DNA of 64,000 nucleotides from Beijerinckia sp. 28-YEA-48 (lineage in GTDB: Bacteria > Pseudomonadota > Alphaproteobacteria > Rhizobiales > Beijerinckiaceae). Both the position numbers and the translations under genes were made by a program. Under the pieces are notes generated by a model. The model did no database searches and was not told where the DNA came from. It worked only from the letters and a program-made list of their open reading frames with translations. The DNA is taken from positions 372,001 through 436,000 of the forward strand of contig NZ_FNSI01000002.1 in the NCBI RefSeq assembly GCF_900104955.1, given 5' to 3'. Positions 46,393 through 53,476 of this stretch are shown here, in pieces. How positions within the stretch are numbered: the first letter of the stretch is position 1; each line of letters begins with the position of its first letter.

Positions 46393-46962
46393 TTAGAAAT
46401 CGACCTCCTCGCCGCTGGCTTGTTGCTCGTCGGTCAGGTTGCGCCGCGAATTGTCGGTCAGCCGTTTGACCAGGTCGAGCAGCATGTCGCTTTCAGCGGA
46501 ACTCAACCCTGTCGTCAGAAGTCGATTATATTCGGGCCATTGCTGTTTAATTTTTTTGTAAATGTCCCTGCCGCCAGAGGTCAGGGTCAAGATCACTTCG
46601 TTCTGATTGTCGGGATTACGGCGGCGATCGACCAGTTTCAGTGAGACAAGCTTGGTCACTCCCCGGCTCATCTGACTCTTGGCAAGGCCGGCACAATAAG
46701 CCAGCTGATCAAGCGACATCGGGCCGCCCACGCCAAGGTGCGAAACGATCCATCCGTCGACAAGCGCGAGATCAAAGAACCGTTGAAATCTCAAAGCCGT
46801 GATACGGCGCATGAGATTGGACAGTGTCATCATGCGGGCGCCGAGCGTCATCGAATCGATCAAGCTTGATGTCCGTTCGCTGCCATCCCCTCTGCTGTCT
46901 TTTGGAGCAACGGGCCGCACCCCGGCTTTTGCTGTCTTCACCGTTCTGGACGTCTTTGCCAT
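46393..46962 (-). CDS. MarR-family transcriptional regulator
   Basis: A 189-residue MarR regulator. The winged HTH core (VGGPMSLDQLAYCAGLAKSQMSRGVTKLVSLKLVDRRRNPDNQNEVILTLTSGG) lies about residues 80-130, flanked by helices for dimerisation. Lys/Ser/Gln in the recognition helix fit DNA binding. An extended N-terminal tail of about 30 basic residues is unusual for MarR. It lies between the ABC operon and a divergent monooxygenase and probably regulates both in response to an aromatic ligand. Confidence 0.9.
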   Translation of the reverse strand: MAKTSRTVKTAKAGVRPVAPKDSRGDGSERTSSLIDSMTLGARMMTLSNLMRRITALRFQRFFDLALVDGWIVSHLGVGGPMSLDQLAYCAGLAKSQMSRGVTKLVSLKLVDRRRNPDNQNEVILTLTSGGRDIYKKIKQQWPEYNRLLTTGLSSAESDMLLDLVKRLTDNSRRNLTDEQQASGEEVDF

Positions 46963-46994
46963 CTCGTCAGGTCTTTCGTTAGCCAGCTATTCAG

Positions 46995-47008
46995 TTGACG
47001 ATGTAAAC
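46995..47008 (+). promoter_or_regulatory. Candidate operator/promoter element before the monooxygenase
   Basis: TTGACGATGTAAAC repeats, with 12 of 14 matches, the element in front of the ABC operon (46141-46155, other strand). A TATACT-like -10 follows at 15 bp, which is short for sigma70 but suggestive. The element lies 43 bp from the monooxygenase start, between the MarR and monooxygenase genes. Confidence 0.45.
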
Positions 47009-47051
47009 TCATTGCTATACTCGATCCGTTGTCAAAGCGAGGATGGACGGC

Positions 47052-48209
47052 ATGGCTTCTCGACAAATTGCGATCGTGGGAGCGGGTATCGGAGGCATGG
47101 CCGCAGCGATTGCTCTGCATCAACGTGGTATCTCCGTTGCCATTTTCGAGCAAGCGCAGGCGTTCCGTCGCATCGGCGCGGCGATCAATTTGACGCCCAA
47201 TGCGGTTCGCGTTCTCGATGGTCTCGGCATCGGCCAGCATTTGCGCGCAGCCTCCTTCAGTCCCGAATTCCGCGTCAGCCGCACCTGGGACACGGGCGAG
47301 GAGACCCTACGCCTCGAAATGGGCGAGCTGGCGTTGCGCAAGTATGGCTCTCCGCAGCTGATGGTGCATCGCGCCGATCTGCTCTCGGCACTTGAGAGCG
47401 CCCTACCTCCGGGCGCCGTTCATCTCAATTCAAAACTGGTCAGAGTCGATCAGACGACCGATGGCGTCACGATTCATCTCGAAGACGGCACGCAGAAGCG
47501 CTTCGACGGCCTCATTGCCGCAGACGGCATTCATTCGACCGTGCGGCAGATTTTCTTCGAGGCACCTGATCTCACCTATACGGGCATGGTTGCGTACCGA
47601 GACATCTTTCCGACCGCGCGCCTCGAAGGCTATGAATATCAATCCTTCGTCAAATGGTGGGGCCCGACGCTCAAAAGCCAGCTGGTGACAGCAGCCATTA
47701 ATAATGGCGAGGAACTTTTCGTTTTCGCCACCAAGGAGGAACCGGAAATCAGCCGCGAATCCTGGTCGGCCAAAGCCGATATTGAAGATCTGCGTGCCGC
47801 CTTCGCCAGTTACCATCCTGACGCGCGGCGCGTGCTCGCGGAATGCCAGACGCCGCTCAAGACAGCTCTCTATGTCCGCGCGCCCTTACGCAACTGGGAA
47901 ACCGGCCGTGTCGCCTTGCTCGGTGATGCCTGTCACGCCATGGTGCCTTTCATGGCTCAAGGCGCGGCTATGTGCCTGGAGGACGCCGCCGTTCTGGCTC
48001 GCTGCCTAGAACGTGATGAAGACATCGCCTCATCACTCAAGGCTTATGTCGCCGTTCGAAAGCAACGCGCTAGCCGCATTCAGCAAGCTTCGACCGAGAA
48101 TGAATGGCTGCGCAGCTCCGGCAATGCCGATTGGGTCTACGGTTATGATGCCTGGGACGTCCCTATAGACAGCCTGTTCAATGGCCTTGGTGCACTGGGT
48201 GCAGATTAG
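47052..48209 (+). CDS. FAD-dependent aromatic-acid monooxygenase (salicylate/3-hydroxybenzoate hydroxylase-like)
   Basis: A 385-residue class A flavoprotein. N-terminal IAIVGAGIGGMAAAIALHQRGISVAIFEQ is the FAD dinucleotide motif; the middle DG motif is DGLIAADGIHSTVRQ and the C-terminal GD motif is VALLGDACHAMVPFMAQGAAMCLEDA. It is similar in length to salicylate 1-hydroxylase and 3-hydroxybenzoate 6-hydroxylase. Start 47052 has GAGG 9 nt upstream; ATG at 47043 is too close to that box. Divergent from the MarR gene and sharing a motif with the ABC operon, it may hydroxylate the imported aromatic acid. Confidence 0.88.
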   Translation: MASRQIAIVGAGIGGMAAAIALHQRGISVAIFEQAQAFRRIGAAINLTPNAVRVLDGLGIGQHLRAASFSPEFRVSRTWDTGEETLRLEMGELALRKYGSPQLMVHRADLLSALESALPPGAVHLNSKLVRVDQTTDGVTIHLEDGTQKRFDGLIAADGIHSTVRQIFFEAPDLTYTGMVAYRDIFPTARLEGYEYQSFVKWWGPTLKSQLVTAAINNGEELFVFATKEEPEISRESWSAKADIEDLRAAFASYHPDARRVLAECQTPLKTALYVRAPLRNWETGRVALLGDACHAMVPFMAQGAAMCLEDAAVLARCLERDEDIASSLKAYVAVRKQRASRIQQASTENEWLRSSGNADWVYGYDAWDVPIDSLFNGLGALGAD

Positions 48210-48240
48210 AACTGGCACCTCCAAGCGGGAGGCGCCAGTT
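48210..48240. terminator. Bidirectional hairpin between the monooxygenase and sorB ends
   Basis: AACTGGC-A-CCTCC-AAGCG-GGAGG-C-GCCAGTT forms a 7-bp plus 5-bp stem with one internal mismatch, starting at the first base after the monooxygenase stop and ending 10 bp before the sorB stop. The T-tract is poor on both strands, but stem strength and position mark it as a convergent transcription terminator. Confidence 0.65.
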
Positions 48241-48250
48241 GCTTCAAATG

Positions 48251-48577
48251 TCAGTAAGTCTGGCCGAGATAATCCGCGATGGCTTTCGCATCCTTGTCAT
48301 CGATCGGAGCTTTGTAGACCTTGATCATCTTCTGGACCTCAGCGTCCCAAAAAGCATGTCCCTTCTTGCTCGGCTGGTAGTTAATGTAGTCGAGCGAATG
48401 GCAAGCGACGCAGTTGTTTTTGGCGGCTTCGAAGCCCGGCTCAGGGCCTGGCTTGAGTGTCGCTGTTTCGTCTGGGAGCTGGTAGGTCTTCGGAGCGGCG
48501 AGCACAGTTCCTATGCAAGCAAGTGCCAGGATAAACGCAGCGCCAAGCGCGCGGGGACGGCGAGTGATCATTGTCAT
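48251..48577 (-). CDS. sorB: Cytochrome c subunit of sulfite dehydrogenase (SorB-like)
   Basis: A 108-residue monohaem cytochrome c. The signal peptide is about residues 1-28 (ends VLA-APK). The haem motif CVACH lies near residue 56, and an axial Met is predicted in KMIKVYKAP. Length and neighbour match SorB of SorAB sulfite:cytochrome c oxidoreductases. Start 48577 has AGGGAGA at good spacing; the upstream ATG at 48592 overlaps the sorA stop. It takes electrons from SorA in the periplasm. Confidence 0.87.
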   Translation of the reverse strand: MTMITRRPRALGAAFILALACIGTVLAAPKTYQLPDETATLKPGPEPGFEAAKNNCVACHSLDYINYQPSKKGHAFWDAEVQKMIKVYKAPIDDKDAKAIADYLGQTY

Positions 48578-48588
48578 GATATTCTCCC

Positions 48589-49806
48589 TCATGCTGCCAT
48601 GACGCGCGTCGTCTCAACGACGTTGCGCATATAGCCAGACGGATTCCAGAGCGGCTGCATCGGCTGAGACTGCCCTTTGGCGTTCGTCGCCTTGACCATC
48701 AGCTTCTGCTCGCCTGCGGCGACGACGGCATTCGCCGTCCATTCGCGGAACGAGTACTTGCCGAGATTTTTGCCGAGGCTGGCCTTGACCCAGGACTGGC
48801 CACCGTTACCGGAAACCTGGACTTCCGCAATGCCGTCCCCGCCGTCGAAAGCGATGCCACGCAAGGCTAGTTTACCTGCCTTGACCTTTGCCCCATCCTG
48901 CACGTTGGTGATGAACGAGCGAACATTGAAGCGGTTGATCGGGATTGTTGCGATGGGCGCTTTTCCGGGCTCGACACAGGCACAATCATTGTCGGGAATC
49001 CGATAGGCCGTCTTCATCCAGAAGCTATCGAGCTCCTTGTCGAGCACAGTGATCTCGTTCAGATGCTTGACCCAATAGGTACCATAGTAGCCCGGCACAA
49101 CCAGGCGCAGCGGATAACCATTGAGCCAAGGTAGATCCGTCCCGTTCATGGCATAGGCGAGCATGACTTCGCCGTCGCGCGCGTGATCGAGTGTGAGCGC
49201 CTTGGTGAAATCGGGCGTGTCAGGGGCAACCGGCCCATCGAGGCCCGCGAAGGCGACCTGAACCGCGCCCCCCTGGACCCCTGCTCGCTCAAGTATGGCC
49301 TTGAGCGAAACGCCGCGCCAACGGGCATTGCCCATGGCACCGTTGCCAAGCTGGCCGCCGGCGACACGCGGCTCGACGAAGCCTCGGCTGTTGCCGGAGC
49401 ATTGGTTGACCGCAACGATCTCAATCGCGGGGAACGTGCTTCGCAGTTCGTGCAGCGATAACGAGAGCGGCTTAGACACCTTGCCCTTCACCTCGAGCCG
49501 GAACAGCTCCGGATCAATTTTTGCTGGAATATCAGCAAGATGATAGCGAACAAAGAACGCATCGTTGGGCGTAATGACGCCGTCGTTGAAGACCGAAAAT
49601 GGTGTCTCCAGCTGCGGCGGACGGGCGGTTTGTTGTATTAAAGGACGCTTGCCCGGCACTTGGACGAGCTGGCGTTCGCCATTTTCGAAGGGCAGTTTGA
49701 CGGATTCGGCAGCCATGGCCGAGAACCGAAAGCCGCCGATTGCCACGGCTCCCAAGCCCAAGGCGGCCCCGCCGGCAGATGTCAACATCTGTCGTCTGTT
49801 CAACAT
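48589..49806 (-). CDS. sorA: Molybdenum sulfite dehydrogenase (SorA-like)
   Basis: A 405-residue molybdopterin protein. A Tat signal (NRRQMLTSAGGAALGLGAVAIG) is followed by the sulfite-oxidase-type Mo domain. The Mo-ligand Cys is in VNQCSGNSRGFVEPRVAGGQLGNGAMGNARWRGV near residue 135. The C-terminal dimerisation domain includes IAEVQVSGNGGQSWVKASLG. It oxidises sulfite to sulfate in the periplasm and passes electrons to SorB. An ECF-type promoter lies just upstream and an ECF sigma/anti-sigma pair precedes it, so it is probably under their control. Confidence 0.92.
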   Translation of the reverse strand: MLNRRQMLTSAGGAALGLGAVAIGGFRFSAMAAESVKLPFENGERQLVQVPGKRPLIQQTARPPQLETPFSVFNDGVITPNDAFFVRYHLADIPAKIDPELFRLEVKGKVSKPLSLSLHELRSTFPAIEIVAVNQCSGNSRGFVEPRVAGGQLGNGAMGNARWRGVSLKAILERAGVQGGAVQVAFAGLDGPVAPDTPDFTKALTLDHARDGEVMLAYAMNGTDLPWLNGYPLRLVVPGYYGTYWVKHLNEITVLDKELDSFWMKTAYRIPDNDCACVEPGKAPIATIPINRFNVRSFITNVQDGAKVKAGKLALRGIAFDGGDGIAEVQVSGNGGQSWVKASLGKNLGKYSFREWTANAVVAAGEQKLMVKATNAKGQSQPMQPLWNPSGYMRNVVETTRVMAA

Positions 49807-49841
49807 GGTCTTTCTCCCGAGGACATATTCCTCAGTAGATA

Positions 49842-49869
49842 GAGACGCACGAAAGCGTCATTTTATTCC
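49842..49869 (-). promoter_or_regulatory. ECF-sigma-type promoter of sorAB
   Basis: Minus strand: GGAATA (49869-49864, within GGAATAAA), a 16-bp spacer, then CGTCTC (49847-49842). GGAAT…CGTC is the general shape of ECF-sigma promoters and lacks sigma70-like boxes. It lies 36 nt upstream of the sorA start, whose GGGAG ribosome-binding site follows. The ECF gene at 50678 is the obvious candidate to read it. Confidence 0.6.
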
Positions 49870-49887
49870 ATGACGCGGAAAGGTGGC

Positions 49888-50688
49888 TCAGGCGCCGCAT
49901 GGCTGTCCGATATTCGGTACCTCCCTAAGGGCTGCGATCTGCTCTTCGGTCGGCACCTGCTTCTGGCGTGTGAGCTTGGCAATGAGGTCAGCGAAGCGGT
50001 CAAGGCGAGCCGGATCCATGCCACGGCTCAGCAATGCATAATCCGCTTCTGTCGTGCTCCAGGCGCGTATGCGCAGCCCATCGCGGTCGGTTGCAACCGG
50101 CGTCTCCCCCCAGCGTCGCGAATGGGGTGCCATCCACAGCCCAAGCCGGCAGCCATGCTGTCCACGATAGCCAGCGAGCAGCCCGCCATCGCGCGACGTC
50201 GGGTCAAGTGATAGGTAAGCGAGCTCCAACGCGGAAGCGCGCAGATCGGGAAGGCGCCCGATTTGAGCGGAGGTAAGATCGACCTGGATGCGTTGGCCAG
50301 GCGTTCCTTCTTGCTGTTCCGCAATCCAATGACGATGAGCCGCGACTGCCGCGGCGAGCGCGCCGTCCTCTCTTGGCGCTGGATCCAAGAAGCGCAGTGC
50401 GCCGAGACCGATGCCGAATGCAAGGATCAAAACGACCGCCATGGACAGAGCCCATTTCAGGCGGCGCTGGCGCGGCAGCGCGAACGCTGGCGCTGCCGCC
50501 TCAGGACGCAGAAGACGCGTAGTGGCATGCAGACGCGACAACGTCGCCAAACGTTCAGCCAACCGAGGATCGCGAGCGATCGCCGCCGCTACATCGGCAG
50601 CCTCGCCTGGCAAAAGCTCGCCGTCGAAATAGGCGTTCAACTTGTCCCAGGAAATCTCGCCGTCCGGGGCGGAACTGTTACCCTGCAT
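49888..50688 (-). CDS. Anti-sigma factor, membrane-anchored
   Basis: A 266-residue anti-sigma factor. The N-terminal domain (ISWDKLNAYFDGELLPGEAADVAAAIARDPRLAERLATLSRLHATTRLL) has the Asp-Gly-Glu-Leu signature of these cytoplasmic inhibitory domains. The single membrane span is about residues 80-102 (WALSMAVVLILAFGIGLGALRF), with a periplasmic sensor domain behind it. No zinc-binding HxxxCxxC is present. It overlaps the ECF sigma gene by 11 bp, so the two are coupled, and should hold that sigma factor inactive until a periplasmic signal such as sulfite appears. Confidence 0.85.
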   Translation of the reverse strand: MQGNSSAPDGEISWDKLNAYFDGELLPGEAADVAAAIARDPRLAERLATLSRLHATTRLLRPEAAAPAFALPRQRRLKWALSMAVVLILAFGIGLGALRFLDPAPREDGALAAAVAAHRHWIAEQQEGTPGQRIQVDLTSAQIGRLPDLRASALELAYLSLDPTSRDGGLLAGYRGQHGCRLGLWMAPHSRRWGETPVATDRDGLRIRAWSTTEADYALLSRGMDPARLDRFADLIAKLTRQKQVPTEEQIAALREVPNIGQPCGA

Positions 50689-51280
50689 GTCGGCGTCTCG
50701 CTTCGAATGGGCGCAGGTTCTCGCACTCGATGACGGCCAGCAAGGCCTGTCTCGCCCGACTGAGTCGGCTCATGATCGTTCCCTGCGGCACACCCAGGAT
50801 GGATGCGACCTCTCCATAGCGGAAGCCAGCCAGATCGACCAATTCGATGATCTCGCGATGGACAGGCGCGATCTGCTTCAATGCCTGCCGGACGGTAATC
50901 TCTGCGATAATGCCGTCGTCATAACGATGATCGATCCTGGCATCCTCCAGCGCATAGTCTCCTTCCATCTGCTCATCCAGAAGGCGGTTTCGCCGATAAT
51001 TATCAATCCAGGCATTGCGAACGATTTTGAACAACCATGCGCGCACGGCTTCTGGACGTGGCTGCGCCCCTAAGGTCCCAAGTGCTTTCAAGGCGCAAGA
51101 CTGAATCAGATCCGCGGCAACATCGGGATTGTCGGTCAAGCGGAGCGCGTAGGAGAAAAGACTTTTCCAGTTGTTGCGCAACGCTGCTTCTATGATCTCT
51201 CTCAGAGCAGCACCTCTTGGTCCATAGCTCTCTCGTTCGACCGGGGCTTCTGCATGACGCAACCCGCTGCACAGAAGCAA
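50678..51280 (-). CDS. ECF-family RNA polymerase sigma factor
   Basis: A roughly 200-residue ECF sigma factor. Region 2 is WKSLFSYALRLTDNPDVAADLIQSCALKAL with RAWLFKIVRNAWIDNYRR; region 4 is LKQIAPVHREIIELVDLAGFRYGEVASILGVPQGTIMSRLSRARQAL. The start is uncertain: the frame opens at a TTG at 51280 and TTG at 51262 is another option; no ATG is in frame before the conserved core. Followed by its anti-sigma factor and the sorAB genes on the same strand. A sulfite-related ECF/anti-sigma pair controlling sulfite oxidase is known in Sinorhizobium meliloti, and the arrangement here matches that idea. Confidence 0.9.
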   Translation of the reverse strand: MLLCSGLRHAEAPVERESYGPRGAALREIIEAALRNNWKSLFSYALRLTDNPDVAADLIQSCALKALGTLGAQPRPEAVRAWLFKIVRNAWIDNYRRNRLLDEQMEGDYALEDARIDHRYDDGIIAEITVRQALKQIAPVHREIIELVDLAGFRYGEVASILGVPQGTIMSRLSRARQALLAVIECENLRPFEARRRHAG

Positions 51281-51780
51281 ATCAAACTATCATCGAAGAT
51301 GATGATCCCAACGACATCACGGCATAGTTAATTCGTCAACTCGACCCGGCTAACGGTCTTTGCTTCCGAGCATCAGCCGGCTTTCGAGACGCAAAACAGG
51401 ACATTACGGCCCACAGGGCGTGGCCGATTCGGCGCAATTGCCCCAGCACTGCGGCTCGGCCCGACAACCGTAGCCGATACCCATGGAACTGATGGCCCGC
51501 CTGTCGAACTGGTCACAGGCCTCCCTGTTCATCTGCTCGCTGCAATCGATGTCGTCTTAATCAGGCCGAAAATGCTGCCGCGAACACGAATCTATGGCTA
51601 GCTAAACACCTAGCCCTCAGCCGCCAGATTCGCGCGTGACGCCTGGGGTTCTCACCATGCCGGGCCGAGCTTGTCGGTCATGAGTTACCTCTATAATGTG
51701 GGCTGCATCCGCAAATGCGGGCTGCGGAGGATTTCGCCCGTCGAAATGCCCAGCGGTTCGCGCTACAAGCCACGGGTTTC
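51281..51780. other. Intergenic region upstream of the ECF gene with a small Cys-rich frame
   Basis: 500 bp between the ECF sigma start and the SnoaL-like gene. It contains a dyad ATCATC-GAA-GATGAT (51289-51303) directly in front of the sigma gene and, on the minus strand at 51404-51532, a short frame (42 residues, five Cys) described separately. Nothing else can be supported. Confidence 0.45.
51404..51532 (-). CDS. Possible small cysteine-rich protein (42 residues), doubtful
   Basis: On the minus strand an ATG at 51532 opens 42 codons ending TAA at 51404. The peptide has five Cys, and the C-terminal half is CRAEPQCWGNCAESATPCGP, a spacing that would suit disulfides or metal. The frame continues upstream only to a stop at once (no longer form). 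The ribosome-binding site is poor and I know no family. It may be a real tiny protein or a remnant of a longer Cys-rich one. Confidence 0.25.
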   Translation of the reverse strand: MNREACDQFDRRAISSMGIGYGCRAEPQCWGNCAESATPCGP

Positions 51781-52203
51781 ATGCAGCCGATTGACCGCCT
51801 CATCGCCGAACAGGACATCTCCCGTCTCATCACGCAATTTGGCCTACTCAACGATTCCGCTGACTGGGCCGCCGTCACCGCCATGTTTACCGACGACGCG
51901 CGGTTCATTCGCCCTGCCGGCGGCGATCCGGTCGTCGGGCGTGACGCGATCCGCGCCTCGTTCGAAAGTCGTCCGCCGCGCAAATCCTGCCACCTCATCA
52001 CCAACATCGTCGTCGACGTGATCACGACGGACGAGGCGTCCGCGCGCTCGACGCTTGTGCTTTACGCCGCCCCCGCCGGCGCATCCGAAGCCAAGTCTCC
52101 AGCGCTCATTGGGGGCTTCCGCGACCGCCTCGTGCACACGTCCGATGGCTGGAAATTCGCCGAACGTACGGGCTTTCTCGATCTCAAGGTTTCTCTCGCA
52201 TGA
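51781..52203 (+). CDS. SnoaL-like/NTF2-fold protein
   Basis: A 140-residue protein of the SnoaL-like (nuclear transport factor 2) fold: DRLIAEQDISRLITQFGLLNDSADWAAVTAMFTDDARFIRPAGGDPVVGRDAIRASFE is typical of the family, with ring-hydroxylating dioxygenase beta-subunit-like folds. The start at 51781 (MQPIDRL) removes about 22 out-of-family residues that a longer frame would add. It overlaps the next gene by 4 bp (ATGA) and so is probably co-translated with the MetE-like protein. No catalytic function can be named. Confidence 0.75.
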   Translation: MQPIDRLIAEQDISRLITQFGLLNDSADWAAVTAMFTDDARFIRPAGGDPVVGRDAIRASFESRPPRKSCHLITNIVVDVITTDEASARSTLVLYAAPAGASEAKSPALIGGFRDRLVHTSDGWKFAERTGFLDLKVSLA

Positions 52204-53330
52204 CGTTCATCGACACCACCCACGTCGGCAGCCTGCCGCGCTCTGCCGCGCTGACGACGGCGCTCTTAAAGCGCGACCACAGCGAGCTTGTGGACGAAGC
52301 CGCGTTCGACGCGCTGGTGACTGCGGAGATTGAAGAGACCGTGCGCGCACAAGTCGATGCAGGCGTGACGATCGTTAGCGACGGTGAACTCGGCAAGGTT
52401 GGCTATTCAACTTATATCACACAGCGCCTATCCGGTTTCGGCGGCCATGCGGAGCGGATACCGGCCAAAGATCTCGCCGATCTGCCCGATCTGCGCCAAA
52501 AGCTCGCGGCCATCATGGGGACGCAGGCATTTACGCGCGCGGCCTGCATTGGACCCGTGCGGCTGGTCAACTTTAAGCCGGTCGAAGATGATATTCGCCG
52601 CTTCAAGACCGCTATGAGCAAAAGAAGCGCGAATGTCCGCGGCTTCATGAACGCGGCTTCGCCCGGCCTCATTACCGCCTTTCAATCGAACAAGTTTTAT
52701 CCGACGCACGAAGCCTATCTTGTGGATCTCGTCGACGCGATGCGGCCGGAGTACGAAGCCATCGTCGCAGCGGGGTTCGATCTTCAACTCGATGCGCCTG
52801 ATCTCGCGATGGCGGCACATACCGGCTTCCAGAATCTGAGCGAGGCGGAGTTTCTGAAGCGTGCGGAACAGAATGTCGAAGCGCTCAACGCGGCGACGGC
52901 GAACATTCCAGCCGAGCGCATGCGCTTGCACATTTGCTGGGGCAATTACGAAGGCCCGCACGATTTCGACATTCCCCTTGAAAAGATCCTTTCCATCGTG
53001 CTGAAGGCGCGGCCGACGCAGCTTCTCTTCGAAGCGGCCAATCCACGCCACGAGCATGAATGGATCGTCTGGCGCGACGCGAAACTACCGGCAGACAAGG
53101 TTCTTGTTCCAGGCCTCATAGACACATGCTCAAACTATATCGAGCATCCTGAGCTCATTGCACAGCGTATCGAACGATTCGCCGGGATCGTTGGCTCTGA
53201 ACGCGTGATCGCAGGCACCGACTGCGGCTTTGGTACGTTCGCCGGTTATGGCAAGATCGATCCCATCGTGACCTGGAAAAAGTTACGCGCGCTACGCGAA
53301 GGCGCTGACATCGCGATAGCCAGATTGTAA
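52200..53330 (+). CDS. Cobalamin-independent methionine synthase C-terminal-domain-like protein
   Basis: A 376-residue protein of the MetE C-terminal/epoxyalkane:CoM-transferase-like family. The zinc site is visible as HICWGNYEG (HxC), a Glu in the following EAANPRHEHE segment and a Cys in GTDCGFGTFAG, the H-C-E-C set of the family. TTHVGSLPRSAALTTALL is the usual N-terminal signature. It lacks the N-terminal half of MetE, so it probably uses a different methyl or alkyl donor than methyltetrahydrofolate triglutamate. Paired with a SnoaL-like protein; substrate is unknown. Confidence 0.85.
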   Translation: MTFIDTTHVGSLPRSAALTTALLKRDHSELVDEAAFDALVTAEIEETVRAQVDAGVTIVSDGELGKVGYSTYITQRLSGFGGHAERIPAKDLADLPDLRQKLAAIMGTQAFTRAACIGPVRLVNFKPVEDDIRRFKTAMSKRSANVRGFMNAASPGLITAFQSNKFYPTHEAYLVDLVDAMRPEYEAIVAAGFDLQLDAPDLAMAAHTGFQNLSEAEFLKRAEQNVEALNAATANIPAERMRLHICWGNYEGPHDFDIPLEKILSIVLKARPTQLLFEAANPRHEHEWIVWRDAKLPADKVLVPGLIDTCSNYIEHPELIAQRIERFAGIVGSERVIAGTDCGFGTFAGYGKIDPIVTWKKLRALREGADIAIARL

Positions 53331-53476
53331 GCCATTTAGCCTGAGCTCTTATACAAGGTCGCGGGCTAGCGGCAAGCAATCACGACCTGAAGCAGTCTGA
53401 CAGGCGACAAACGTACTATTAAGATCGACGTGCCCCTCGCCAATGCTCGGACTGCCACTCGTAGGCTCTACCGCCG

